Below are positions 40,557-51,045 of a DNA stretch of 62,000 nt, in pieces. Location of the stretch: positions 16,910,394 through 16,972,393 of the forward strand of contig CM055094.1 in NCBI GenBank assembly GCA_029204225.1, given 5' to 3'. The translations under genes were made by a program, and so were the position numbers. The notes under the pieces were generated by a model that searched no databases, was not told the origin of the DNA, and saw only the letters and a program-made list of their open reading frames with translations. Every line of letters starts with the position of its first letter. Within the stretch, counting starts at the first letter, position 1. Source of the stretch: Diphasiastrum complanatum (Eukaryota; Streptophyta; Lycopodiopsida; Lycopodiales; Lycopodiaceae).

Positions 40557-41086
40557 TGGCCTCCAGAGACACCTCACTCTCGCTCCATCGTTGTAAGGTC
40601 CCTAAACCTTATTCGGATGACATATTCTTGATCTCCATCATTTCACTGATCAGAAAGCAAGAGTTTGGTCCGCACAGACTATTTCATTTATTCTGACGAT
40701 TCCATTTATTCCAGATCATGTCAAAGGATGGCAATTATACCATAATCAACATCTTCCCATAGCATCTACAAAGCTTGGATTTCCTAACCTGGGCGAGACG
40801 ATTCATGGCAAGGGTACCAGCTACAATGCAAAATACTTCACGAAATTCCTGATGGACAACGGAAAGACCATTGCCCAAACCAACAACGACATCGCCATCA
40901 GACTCATCAAGGATCCTAATCTCAGGACAGCCTCAGAGATCCTCATGGCCATGGTCGAGGTCCACATTGTCAAAATAAATCGCATTCCACCAAGCGATCT
41001 ATTTTCCTTAACCCTCACCATGGATGATCCCACTCAGAACTGCAGGTGGGCAGAAAGGTTGTTGAGAAGTTATGTGTGGCCCTAAA
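40557..41086 (+). pseudogene. Unidentified frame downstream of gypsy pol, one frameshift
   Basis: The ATG at 40557 opens MASRDTSLSLHRCKVPKPYS; near 40630 the reading must shift by one frame to continue LHHFTDQKARVWSAQ, DHVKGWQLYHNQHL, GKGTSYNAKYFTKFLMDNG, TASEILMAMVEVHIVKINR, and it stops at 41084-41086. About 175 residues in all, not similar to any retroelement domain I can name. Its sense orientation and location after integrase is where some Tat/Athila elements keep an extra or env-like frame; this is an inference from position only. Confidence 0.4.
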
Positions 41087-41269
41087 ATCTAGAAAAGCCA
41101 CGACGAAATATGGATATCTCCTCCACATGTTGGTCACAAAACAATTGGGACAACGAACGGCCGCGTGTTGGATTTATTTCCTCTACTCTCCTAAATCCTA
41201 TGTTAATCTGCCTCCATTCATGCTACTTCATTTTACTTGTGTCGTCCCATAGTCTGCATATTTACACGT

Positions 41270-41560
41270 AAAATAAGACAGGTGAAAAAGGCGACAGTTG
41301 CAACAGTCTGCATTTTTACTCACAATTTATGACAGGCAAAAAATGCAATGATTGCACAGCCTGCATATTTACAAGCAAACTTGAATAGGCGAAAAATGCA
41401 ACACTGCATTTTATGATAGGCAAAAAATGCAAAAAATGCGAGACTGCATTTTTACACGCATTTTATGACAGGCGAAAAAGGCGAAAAATGCGACACTACA
41501 TTTTTACACGCAACTTATGACAGACGACACTTGCCTTTAAAAATGTGACACTTGCCTTTA
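41270..41560. repeat. Degenerate tandem array of GACAGGCGAAAAATGCGACACTGCAT-like units
   Basis: Words GACAGGCGAAAAA, AATGCGACACT and TGCATTTTTACACGCA alternate about six to seven times at roughly 35-55 bp spacing, ending with CTTGCCTTTAAAAA repeats. This looks like an old minisatellite in untranslated element DNA. Confidence 0.7.
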
Positions 41561-41879
41561 AAAAGGACGACGGTTGCCTTTAGGTAAGGACAAGGCCAAA
41601 GGCCAAAGGGTGTCGTAATTATCGCATTTTCACCAATGTTAATTTTGGTGAAGCCCGACGTCGCAGCCTCCTCACGCTCGTTCTATGCACTGTGCAATCA
41701 TATTTGTCAACAATAATAGCCACCCACGATCTCCTATCAACGACATAACCACCTTTGTACCTTTTTCATTTGCACACTTGTAAAATTTATGTATATAGTG
41801 AATACCATCTCGGTATTCATAAGAGAAGAAGCAAAAAATAGGACATAAGCAAAGCATGATTTTGTAACATGTGAGACAG

Positions 41880-42347
41880 ACATTGTAGATGCTTTCACAC
41901 ATTGATTTCTTCTTTCAGACAGATTGTCAGTAATAGGTTCATAACTTTTATAGATTGTAGTTATCTTTGTGAGTATGCGGTTTCGCCCGCTATTGTTTTG
42001 TGCTCACTTGCATTATTGACTTGTATATTTTGTTATACTTAATCTGATAACAGCTCTATCTGGTTCTGCGTTTAGATTTGTGTCAATACTGTAATGCCTT
42101 TCTATGTTCTGTCTGGTCATCTGATTGATTTGTCTAGTTGTCTGTTGATCACTTCCGCTACCACCATGCATTAGAAGCTCTAAAATTATTATATTATTGT
42201 GTTCGCCTGCTAAGTCACAGTAGTGCATGCACCAAGAGAAAATTGAAGTGAAAGGGAGAGACAATTGATCTATTCGGTCCTGATTGATCTATCTTGATCG
42301 ATCCTTCCTCATTCACATTCCTTCACCTCCACAACTTTTCTCTGACA
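41880..42347 (+). repeat. Copia 5' LTR, left border uncertain
   Basis: It ends CTGACA at 42347, followed by a primer site. The segment GAGTATGCGGTTTCGCCCGC near 41974 resembles the corresponding part of the LTR at 15.0-15.4 kb, so the families are related. I could not fix the LTR start. Confidence 0.6.
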
Positions 42348-42359
42348 TGGTATCAGAGC
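42348..42359 (+). promoter_or_regulatory. Copia primer-binding site
   Basis: TGGTATCAGAGC directly after the LTR end at 42347, canonical for plant copia elements. Confidence 0.9.
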
Positions 42360-43860
42360 GATAGTTACTATTCTCTGATTATTTACAGCTTTAATATTAG
42401 AAACAATATGATTTCTCAAGCAGATTTATGTCAGAGCTATTTCTATAGCCTGATAAGCTTCCCACAGAACATGATTCTACTAGCCGATAGGATAATTGTT
42501 TTCTTGTTCTGTAATTTAGCACTAGATTCTCATACTTAAGTCACTGATAGTTACTACTATCACCTAGACTAATCTTTCACATGGATTCCCAAGGGAAATC
42601 CAGTCCTATCATGGACAAGCTTGATGAAGCCAATTACCATCTGTGGAAATTTAAGATTAGAATCGTGCTAATGGCTAAGGAGTTGTATAACGTTGTTACA
42701 GGTGCAGAGGGAATACCCGAAGCTGACGACGCAACAATCTCCAGATGGAAGCTAAAGGATGGCAAAGCATTTGCGCTGATTATTCTCAACATTTCGGATA
42801 CTCAAATCGGCCATGTGTTCGAAGCTCAGACATCCAAGGAAGTCTGGAACATCTTGAGTACATCATATGAAGTACGAGATATAGCTTCCAAGCTACATCT
42901 CAGGAAGAAAATTTTACTCCCTCAAGATGGCAAATGGTGATTCCCTGCAGAATCACATCAACTAGTTCAAGAACCTACTGAAGCAAATGGCCGCTGTCGG
43001 ATCTATCATAGACGATCAAGACGCAGTAATGCAACTACTTACAAGCTTGCCAAGCTCATACGACAGCTGGGTGATGATCATCATGACGCATCCAAAGCTG
43101 ACTCTTTCAAGAGTCATTACAATGTTGTTGCAAGAAGAAACGTGGAGGAACGAAGCCTCCAGTTCCTCAGCTGATTCTCACACCTTGTACACCAACAGAG
43201 GCTAGACTAAGCAGAAGAAGAAGAAAGGCCCGAATCAATCAAAGCAAGACCAGAAACCAACACAGCACAAAGAATAGTCAAATCCGCAAACTAAGAAGAA
43301 GCTGTTCTGCAGATACTGTCAGAGAAACAACCACGAGATTCAAGACTGCCGAATATTACAAGCAAAGAACAACAGCAAGAGACAGTCAAATCAAGTGGCC
43401 AATGCAGCTATAGAAGTTCCATAGCCAATTCAAGAAGTGGATCATGATGCCTTCATGACCAGCCATCAAGGAGCCTCCAACGACAGTTCTTGGTTCCTGG
43501 ATTTCGGCGCCACTCAACATATGGCCATCATCATTGGTTGTTTTGAGTCATATTCATCCTACAATACCAACAAATATGTTCACCTTGGCGATAATAGCAC
43601 ACAAGCTATTAAAGGTAAAGGTACTGTAAGATTAAGCTTTGCAAATGATCCGTCTAAGCTACTTTCTAAAGTCCTATATGTACCCAATCTGTCTACAAAT
43701 CTGCTCTTTGTAAGCAGAATCATAGATCTAGGACATAAAGTAGAATTCGAATGTGATCAATGCAAAGTAGTTGATAGGATAGGCAAGATCCTAGCACTCG
43801 AAAAGAGACATAATACATCTTGGGACTCACGTAATGCAGATCACAAAGGTGATTTAATAA
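42348..43860 (+). mobile_element. Copia gag and protease, 3' truncated
   Basis: The ATG at 42581 starts Gag (MDSQGKSSPIMDKLDEANYH, LWKFKIRIVLMAKELYNVV). A frame change near 42940 is followed by LLTSLPSSYDSWVMIIMTHP, a zinc knuckle CRYCQRNNHEIQDC at about 43309-43350 after an in-frame stop, and protease WFLDFGATQHM (D-F-G instead of D-S-G) with LYVPNLSTNLLFVSRI. It ends near 43860; integrase and RT are gone. Same family as the pieces at 1-149 and 15.5 kb. The Gag start is the best-preserved example in the window. Confidence 0.88.
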
Positions 43861-44735
43861 GGTGTGATATTTGTCCTGAGACAATGACAATAAGATATCA
43901 CATTGCACGCCAAACTTGCTCCTTCAATTTCGTTTACAGGCGATTCAAGTTTGCTCATGGTCGATGGGATAGCTTGGATGCAGAGACGAGACATCAAGCC
44001 ATGGATTGTGAGCAGCAGCAGGGGTAGGAGCAGGGGCAGTAGCATGGGCAGTAGGGGCAGGAGCAGGGGCAGCTAGAGCATCATGATCAAATGCAGCAAC
44101 AGGCAAACGAGCAGGATCAGCAACAACAACCAACTATGGATGACAGCAAGTGGCAGGAGCAGTAGAGGATGCCCTTCTGATTTTGGTGTGAGGTCGGTGC
44201 TGGAAAGCCCCTCTCCAACACAGAGCCAGCGCGACGCCACTCAAGCTTTGCTTCTGGGACAATCCCCAATGATTCTCCTAGGATCTTCGACGATCAGGGT
44301 CCTCCAGGACAGGTGCCTCTTGATGGCTTTGTGATTGGTTTGCGGAGCAGCTTCAGGGGACTCCACTTTGACACAATCACTCGGACATGTGCAAGGGCTT
44401 GTTATGGGGCCTATGATGTCCTTGCTCATGGGTTCGGACTAGACACCCCATGCAGAAACCATTGGGGAGGCTTCTCAGCATGTCACCCCCACATCACGGC
44501 CTAAAGCTGAAGCCGTATCGAAAGAGAGGTTGCTGAAGCCTCAATGCCTATTGCAAACCATCCCTTAGCCACAGCCGCAACCGCAAGCTCCCCAGGTGCC
44601 ATTAGCTCAGTCAGCACTAGAGGTACCCCCCTGCAGCTCCCACGCAAGAAGAGGCAGGTCCTAGCCAGCCAACAACACGGAGAAGGGCAGCCACACCACC
44701 ACCACCCTAGCAAGGCAAGATTCTCAGAAGGATGC
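43861..44735. other. GC-rich low-complexity region upstream of the H3-like relic
   Basis: Repeats of GGGGCAGGAGCAG-like words at 44015-44075, then glutamine-rich and proline-rich frames of fewer than 120 codons. Base composition differs sharply from the neighbours. The stretch from about 44625 in the frame of the H3-like core reads PAAPTQEEAGPSQPTTRRR then AATPPPP and a stop, which could be a histone-variant tail. Confidence 0.45.
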
Positions 44736-44996
44736 AGCCTTCGCAATCACACCGTCAAAGAAAGAGCCATCTTTCCAATTGGTATAAGGAGATTCAGAAA
44801 TACCAGAAATCCACTAAATTTCTCATACTTAGAGCCCCATTTGTTCGGACCATCAAGGAGATCATGGATGAATTCTCTCTTGGGCTCATGATTACGAGCG
44901 AGGCCGCTTCGGCTATCCAAGGCGGCGGAGATGTATTTGAAAAATCTCTTTGAAGACCCATTGTTAGCAAAGCGACTAAGACACGAGAGGAATTAA
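44736..44996 (+). pseudogene. Histone H3-like coding sequence, broken
   Basis: In one frame: HRQRKSHLSNWYKEIQKYQK, STKFLILRAPFVRTIKEI, MDEFSLGLMITSEAASAIQ. These align along the whole alpha-N to alpha-2 part of histone H3 (REIRKYQKSTELLI, PFQRLVREIAQDFK). A 2-bp loss near 44920 shifts frame, after which AAEMYLKNLFEDPL matches EAYLVGLFED, and LAKRLRHERN followed by TAA (44994-44996) matches the H3 C-terminus LARRIRGERA; some 16 residues of the alpha-2/alpha-3 loop region are missing. Loop 1 has canonical H3 length, unlike most CENH3. A stop at 44708 separates it from the proline-rich tail. No introns are seen, so a processed or captured copy is likely. Confidence 0.8.
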
Positions 44997-46042
44997 AAAC
45001 GATGTACTCCAAATTTTGATATAATATGTATTGAAGATCATTTTTATCATCAAACTCTCTTGAATTATTGTGTGAATTCATTTTATGATGAAATCTAGTT
45101 CTCTATAAATGTTTTTGGTTCAGTTGATTTTATTTCATTGAATGTTTGTCCAATGTTTTTTTGCACACAAAGGCACGGAGGGAGGCCGTTTGACCCAGTC
45201 AAACACCCTCCCTTTGCGCCCTTGCGTGATTATCATGCAAGGGCACTGAGGGGGAGCGTTTGACTCGCAAAATGGCAAATTAATGTTCTGAAATCTAGAT
45301 AATTGAAAGAAAATTTTATAACCTACCATAATGAATGAAGTTTTTAAACACTTTTCTAGTTGTAGGAAGCTTGTAGTTGAAGTACCCAATAAATCTAGTT
45401 CTCTTTGGAAGAGAGTAATGATGCTTATAGAATTGTTTAGGGACTGATTTTTTATCATGTTAGAGAAGTTTTAAAGTGGGCTTTGGGTTTTGAAAAGTTC
45501 TGAAAAAAAATTTGTGGGATGGGTAGAGGAAGTCTTCCTCTACATACACAAACTTTTTTTGGCAAAAAGATTGATTCTAGCTGTGTTTTGATCAAAACTA
45601 GTGTTTTTTTTTGCATAAATGAAGCGTTTGAAGTTCTAATTTTCATTTTGAAGTTCTATTTTTCAGACTCGTAAATCTGAAAATCAGATCTGAAAAGTGA
45701 AGTTTTCATTCAAACTTCATTAGTTACACCTTTCTATCTCCTAGTTTCATGAAGATGGCAATGTAGGAAGGGAATGGTAGTGTAACTTTGTGCATAAAAC
45801 AAGTTTTGAAATTCTGTTTTTTGTCATTTTGAAGTTCTGATTTTTAGACCTGTAAATCTGAAAATCAGATCTGAAAATTGAAGTTTTCATAAAGCTTCAT
45901 TAGTTATCCATTAATAAGATTGAATGAATAGAAGTAAGTGCTTTTTATTTGCATTGGATGTAACAATTGAAGCATTTTTATCATTCTAATTTGAGCACTT
46001 GTTGTTGTATTTGCAAAATAGGAAAACACACAAGCAACCCCA
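44997..46042 (+). other. Leader region with hairpins and a 75-bp direct repeat
   Basis: No gene. Two strong hairpins lie at 45177-45212 (stem GTTTGAC/GTCAAAC flanked by GGAGGG/CCCTCC) and 45218-45244 (stem GCCCTTGC/GCAAGGGC). A segment starting GAAGTTCT with AAATCTGAAAATCAGATCTG occurs at about 45647-45725 and again at 45830-45915. It precedes the chromovirus gag, so it may be its untranslated leader; no LTR or primer site was identified. Confidence 0.5.
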
Positions 46043-47417
46043 ATGGATCAAACCAATGAAAACCCAACATTTGATCTATCAAACCCATCCAATGTGGCAC
46101 AAGCTCTTGAACTTTTATACCAACAAATTCAAGCCACTAATAAGTAGCTTCTTGAAACTAATCAAAGAAACCAAGACTTAGAGTCTAGGTTAGCCAATCA
46201 GAAGAAGCATGTAGTTCTACCTCCTTTAAAAGTGTTTAAGGGGGAGAAGAAGGATAGGAAATTACAAGTGGTAAGTTCTTGGCTGAATGTTTGGAACAAA
46301 TACTTTTCCATGAACCAATTCCCTGAATCTGAGAAGTTATCCACTGTCACCATGTTCCTTGAAGGAAGAGCCTTAGTTTGGTGGGATGACTTAGTTGCAA
46401 GTTGTTTCGGTCTCTTCAAGGACTATATGAGTTTGATCCTCTTTTTGGAAAGTATTGGCAACAAGTACTTTTGGGGGTCGATTCAGGTTTGCAAGATTCC
46501 TTGAATCAGGGAAAGACTGAAACGGATTTCCTAATTCGAAACAGGATTTTGTTTCGTAAAGGAAAGGTGTGTGTACTGGAGAATGACACTATAAGGGCCC
46601 AAATCTTGTATGAGTGTCATGATAGTCCATGCACAGGACATCTGGGTATACAAAGAACACTTGACTTAGTTCGAAGGCAATTTTGGTGGCCTAAGATGAA
46701 AAGTCAAGTAGAGGCCTATGTACTTAAATGTACTAAGTGCCAGTTAAATAAAGCAGAGAGGCTAAAAGCTAGTGGTCTATTACATCCTTTAGATATTCCT
46801 ATCGGAAAGTGGGAATGTATATCTATGGATTTTGTGGTCGGGCTTCCACGTACATGGAAGGGCCACAATTCGGTTTGGGTCATTTTAAAAAGTTTGCTCA
46901 ATTTATCCCAACGAAAATTACTGTTAAAGCTTCACAACTAGCTCAATTGTTTGTTGAGAAGCTTTTTCGACTATACGGGTTGTCTTGCGATATTGTCAGT
47001 GACCGTGACCCAAAATTCACTGGGAATTTTTGGCAAGCAGTATTTGAAAAGTTGGAAACAACTTTAAGTTTGAGTTCTACAGATCATCCGAAATCAGACG
47101 GTCAAACGGAAAGGACCAATCAGACGATGGAGGATATGCTTCGAGCATATGTGGGCCATCGGTAGTCTGATTGGAAACAGTACCTTCCACTGGTGGAATT
47201 TGCATATAACAGTGCAAAGCATTCAGCAACCGGATTCAGCCCTTTCATGCTTATGTATGGTTTTCAACCTCGATCACCAATTAGTGTTGACATGAAAAAC
47301 CTACGGGTGCAAGCCGCAGCTGATTTTCTTGCGGATATGCAAGAAATGTTACAACTGGCTAAAGATAGCATAAGAAGTGCCCAGAACAGGGCAAGGCACT
47401 ATGCTGATCTATCTCAA
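46043..47417 (+). mobile_element. Chromovirus-type Ty3/gypsy, internally deleted and 3' truncated
   Basis: Gag starts at the ATG at 46043 (MDQTNENPTFDLSN), with FEGRALVWWDDL-like sequence at 46360. At about 46400-46410 the sequence jumps to the integrase zinc-binding region: ILYECHDSPCTGHLGIQR, FWWPKMK, KCTKCQLNKAERLK. The core follows: MDFVVGLPRTWKGH, SDRDPKFTGNFWQ, SSTDHPKSDGQTERTNQTM, LVEFAYNSAKHSATGFSPF. Protease, RT and RNase H are deleted. Frameshifts near 46890 and a TAG at 47163 add damage. It ends at RHYAD, where a minus-strand copia derivative begins. Very similar to the element at 58.0-62.0 kb. Confidence 0.88.
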
Positions 47418-48926
47418 TTGGACCCCTAATCATCACCTCCTTAATCTTATTTCACCCCTCTTGAAGAGTTCTTAATTCCTATTGGATCCCTGATCAAAAC
47501 CGACCTTTAACTCCATCACTCATCAAATTACTTTATTACAAGTGTCAAAATCCTATTCATGTGCCTATCTAGCTCGAGATTGCATCATGACTCACTTTTG
47601 GCTCAATAGAGGCATTACATGTGGATTTTGCCAATTTGCCATCTATGCCAATTTTTGGCCTTATCACAACTCTACACAAAGAAGCTTGACATTATCACTT
47701 TATGAAACCCCTAAAGCTATGATAAACTATTTTACACATGTGGGAACGGAAATTGACTTCAAGACCACCATCAAGTAATTTGCCAACACTTATAAGATTC
47801 TTTGTAATCTTGGGAACAAAAAGAACCTCTTGAAGAGATAGAACTTTTGATGATGCAAGCTTCAAGAGAATGGTCCCTAGTCTTCAATTTTGCACTCTTG
47901 ATCACTTGCAATATATATGGAAATCTTGACTCCTCCATAAGACATAATAGTTGAAAAGGAATCCTTGGAGCTACACATATGTGAAGATGTTCCACTATCA
48001 ATATACCAAGAGTCGTCCATCTTGAAGGTGGAAGAGGAGAATCAAGAAGATTTTGGAACTTTGGATGAAACAAGCATCAAAAGCTTAGGTAGGCTCTGAT
48101 ACCATGTGAAATTTCACACGTGTGGGAATGCCCTAGAGTGTGTGATTGATCTCTTAAGCAAGCTTGTGTACTTGTTGACTGATTCTAGATTGATTTCCAA
48201 GATCTAGATCAAAAATTCAAGACATAGAGGCAAAGATGGATGCAATTGTTGATAACCAAGGCTCATGCACATGAAAGGAAAAGCTTCTTGAAAAAACTAA
48301 GGAAAATTAAGCTCCTCTCCTCAGGTAGAGAGAGAATATTCAACAAGCAAATCACCAACAAGGTTTGACAAAAACTCAACTTACATAATGATCATAAGGA
48401 GAAGTACATATAGAGTTTGTGGAGATCCCTCCTTGCATGCTATTGGACCCCTAATCATAGCTCTTCAATTCTATTGGACCCCTAATCATAGCCTCCTCAA
48501 TTCTATTGTACCCCTAATCATCACCTCCTTAATCTTATTGGACCCCTTGACCAAAATCGGAAGAGTTCTTAATTCCTATTGGACCCCTTGACCAAAACTG
48601 ACTTTTGACTCCATCACTCATCAAATTACTTTATTACAAGTGTCAAAACCCTATTCATGTGCCTATCTAGCTCAAGATTGCATCATGACTCACTTTTGGC
48701 TCAATAGAGACATTACATGTGGATTTTGCCAATTTGCCATCTATGCCAATTTTTGGCCCTATCACAACTCTACACAAAGAAGCTTGACATAAAAACTTTA
48801 TGAAACCCCTAAAGGTATGATAAACTATTTTACACATGTAGGAACATGCTCCACACATGTGAAATGTACTCACAAACATAAAAGACAAAAAAAATTGCCA
48901 AGCTAGATTTTTGCCAATTTTTCACA
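47418..48926 (-). mobile_element. Miniature copia derivative with protease scrap
   Basis: On the minus strand: a full LTR (48926-48115), primer site GGTATCAGAGCC-type at 48114-48102, about 360 bp of interior, and a partial second LTR (about 47748-47418) lacking both ends. The interior reads MDDSWYIDSGTSSHMCSS, the copia protease signature, then stops. It inserted into or beside the chromovirus at RHYAD. The LTR family equals the solo LTR at 31362-32138. It cannot be autonomous. Confidence 0.82.
48115..48926 (-). repeat. LTR of the miniature copia, 812 bp, with internal 35-40 bp repeats
   Basis: The minus strand starts TGTGAAAAATTGGC and ends TGTGAAATTTCACA before the primer site. Within it (48445-48600) the phrase ATTGGACCCCTAATCAT or ATTGGACCCCTTGACC recurs about five times at 35-45 bp; the solo LTR has far fewer copies, which accounts for most of the length difference. 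Confidence 0.88.
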
Positions 48927-48949
48927 GGAGTAAGATTAAGCTCCAACAA

Positions 48950-49858
48950 AATCCCGACAAGCCATGCTTGAGGATCAGGCATTGCTAGGCAAAGACAAAC
49001 AGAAAGGGCTCAAGAAATTTCAAGGAAAGACAATGATGATGAAAAACAAAGTGAAAAAAGAAAGGCAAGTGTTATTATTGCCATAAGCAAGGTCATCAAC
49101 TACTATAAGAAGCAAGAATAATTTAGTCAAAATTGAAGCAAAGGATTATGAAACCATTGTGTTTTCATCAACATTGGCTTTACAAATGGATGACGACACA
49201 AGTTGATTCAATGATTCAAGTGCTACTAGGCAGATGACTGGAAATAGAGTGGAATTAGCTTTTCACTGATCAATGATGGTGAGAAAGTTACTCAAGCAAA
49301 TGGATAGGAGTGCCAACTTCAAGGAGTGTGAAACATTCTAGTTCAATTTTTCAATGGAAAGGTAAAAAACATCACTAGTATGCTTTATGTGCCCAAACTA
49401 AAGAAGGGCTTACTTTTAATGTGTCATGGCAAATCAACATTAAAAGAGGAAATAAATCATGACTACAAGGTGATTGTGACAAATTATCACGACAATAATT
49501 ATGGTCTTTACAAGTTGGATGCAACCAAACCTGCATAAGTATAGCTTAGCATCATGTTTTGCCAAAGTTCTGATGCATTTTGGTTTGCACTTAGGGTATG
49601 TAGGCAGACTACTTAACATGGAACAACGCTAGAAGGAATTTTTCGTAGATCCATCGCAGTGGTGGGACAACAAATTTACTAAGGTGTAGCTTTTGGACTT
49701 ATTTCAGGCTTCACTTGCTTTGACTAATCACCTCTTAACTTGAAAAAGTACTAGAGCTCATCCATAGTGAACTATGTGGCCCAATGGAAACCATGTCATT
49801 GGTTGGAGCTTATTATTTCATGGCATTCATAAATGATTACTCCAGGAGAATGTGGCTC

Positions 49859-49913
<55 letters not shown>

Positions 49914-50120
49914 GGAAACTGACTCCAATGATAGAAATTTGGTGTTTCAAATATGACTTACAAATATCCACTATGGCAAATTTGTATGCCTTACAACTAT
50001 TTTCATCTAAGCTTTCAAGAAACATGAGGATTACCAACAAAACATCCTGCAAAGATGGCTCTGATAAAAACATGAAACATGAAGAAATGTGAAATATGTT
50101 TCGAAGATCATGAAACATGG
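48950..50120 (+). pseudogene. Copia gag-protease-integrase, heavily decayed
   Basis: Short words in scattered frames: KCYYCHKQGHQ (zinc knuckle, 49060-49100), SMLYVPKLKKGLL (49377-49415), and a better block LELIHSELCGPMETM, SLVGAYYFMAFINDYSRRMW (49750-49855), which is the N-terminal integrase core. A CT microsatellite then interrupts integrase, and faint similarity continues to about 50120. Inactive. Confidence 0.72.
49870..49908. repeat. (CT)n microsatellite inside copia integrase
   Basis: About 19 CT units, preceded by GCTCGCTCGCTC, occur directly after the integrase word SRRMW. Confidence 0.95.
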
Positions 50121-51045
50121 AGAAGACCATGGACTAGGGATTCATAATTTGGCATATAAGATCTACGTAGGTGATGTTTAATAGAGTTTCTAGGACAATG
50201 AATGCTGATCAGCCTGGGATGGAGGGCCTGAGACACTAGGTATCAATATGTGAGCATCACCATGGGCTCAATGAGAGTTTTATTTCACTTGACTCAGCTG
50301 GCCTAAGTCTTATTTGTGCTTGAAATAAATTTGTTAAATTAATGACATTTCAAACTTCATTGAAGGAGACTACAATCTAGAATACAGGCACATCTAGCAA
50401 TCTTGGATAAGAGGATGCAACGGGCCAAAGTGGGGATGAGGAATTGCGTCTATCAAGGGCTTAAAAAAAAGAAAAGATACAATCAATCGAGACAATTACT
50501 GAAAACTAACCTTGAATACCTACCAGACCTCACAAAGATGAACAAGTGCACTACTAAGCTGCATTAAAAGATGCTCTACAGCACAGTGACTATATATTTT
50601 TTAGCATGGGTCGTCACACCAAAGCAATACACACTCCTATTGATAATTGCCATATGGCTGCTGATTCAACATTTGAAGAGTTTTGAACTTTTGAATATTC
50701 GACAGAAGATTAGGCAAAAAAGGTGCTGTTCCAGATATCTTGCAATACATACAGTTGGACAAAAATCCAAAGCATAACTTGACTAATAGCTACATTAGCA
50801 TTAGCCTTTAGTAACAAAGAAAGTTTTGATATCACAAATTGTAAGCGTATTCATAGAAACTGGAAGAGCATAATGTCGGCATCTTCACTGACCCACCTAA
50901 AACTGGATGCTATGGAATTAACAGCACAAACAATAGAGCAGTATAAAGCTCAATTATTATATTAACAAATAACTGTACACTTGAACCATTGATCCTTTAA
51001 TGCCTCCTTGAAAAATGCCTTTGGAGGCCAATTGTGAAATTTAAA
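50121..51045. other. Gene B 3' flank, no gene recognised
   Basis: AT-rich sequence with frames of 70 codons or fewer. It would include the 3' UTR of gene B, whose stop is at 51046-51048. Confidence 0.5.

Noticed and set aside
44501-44746. Minus-strand 81-codon and alanine/proline-rich ORFs at 43.9-44.7 kb
   Set aside because: GC-rich low-complexity sequence; the plus strand carries the H3-like relic, and these antisense frames show no family match.
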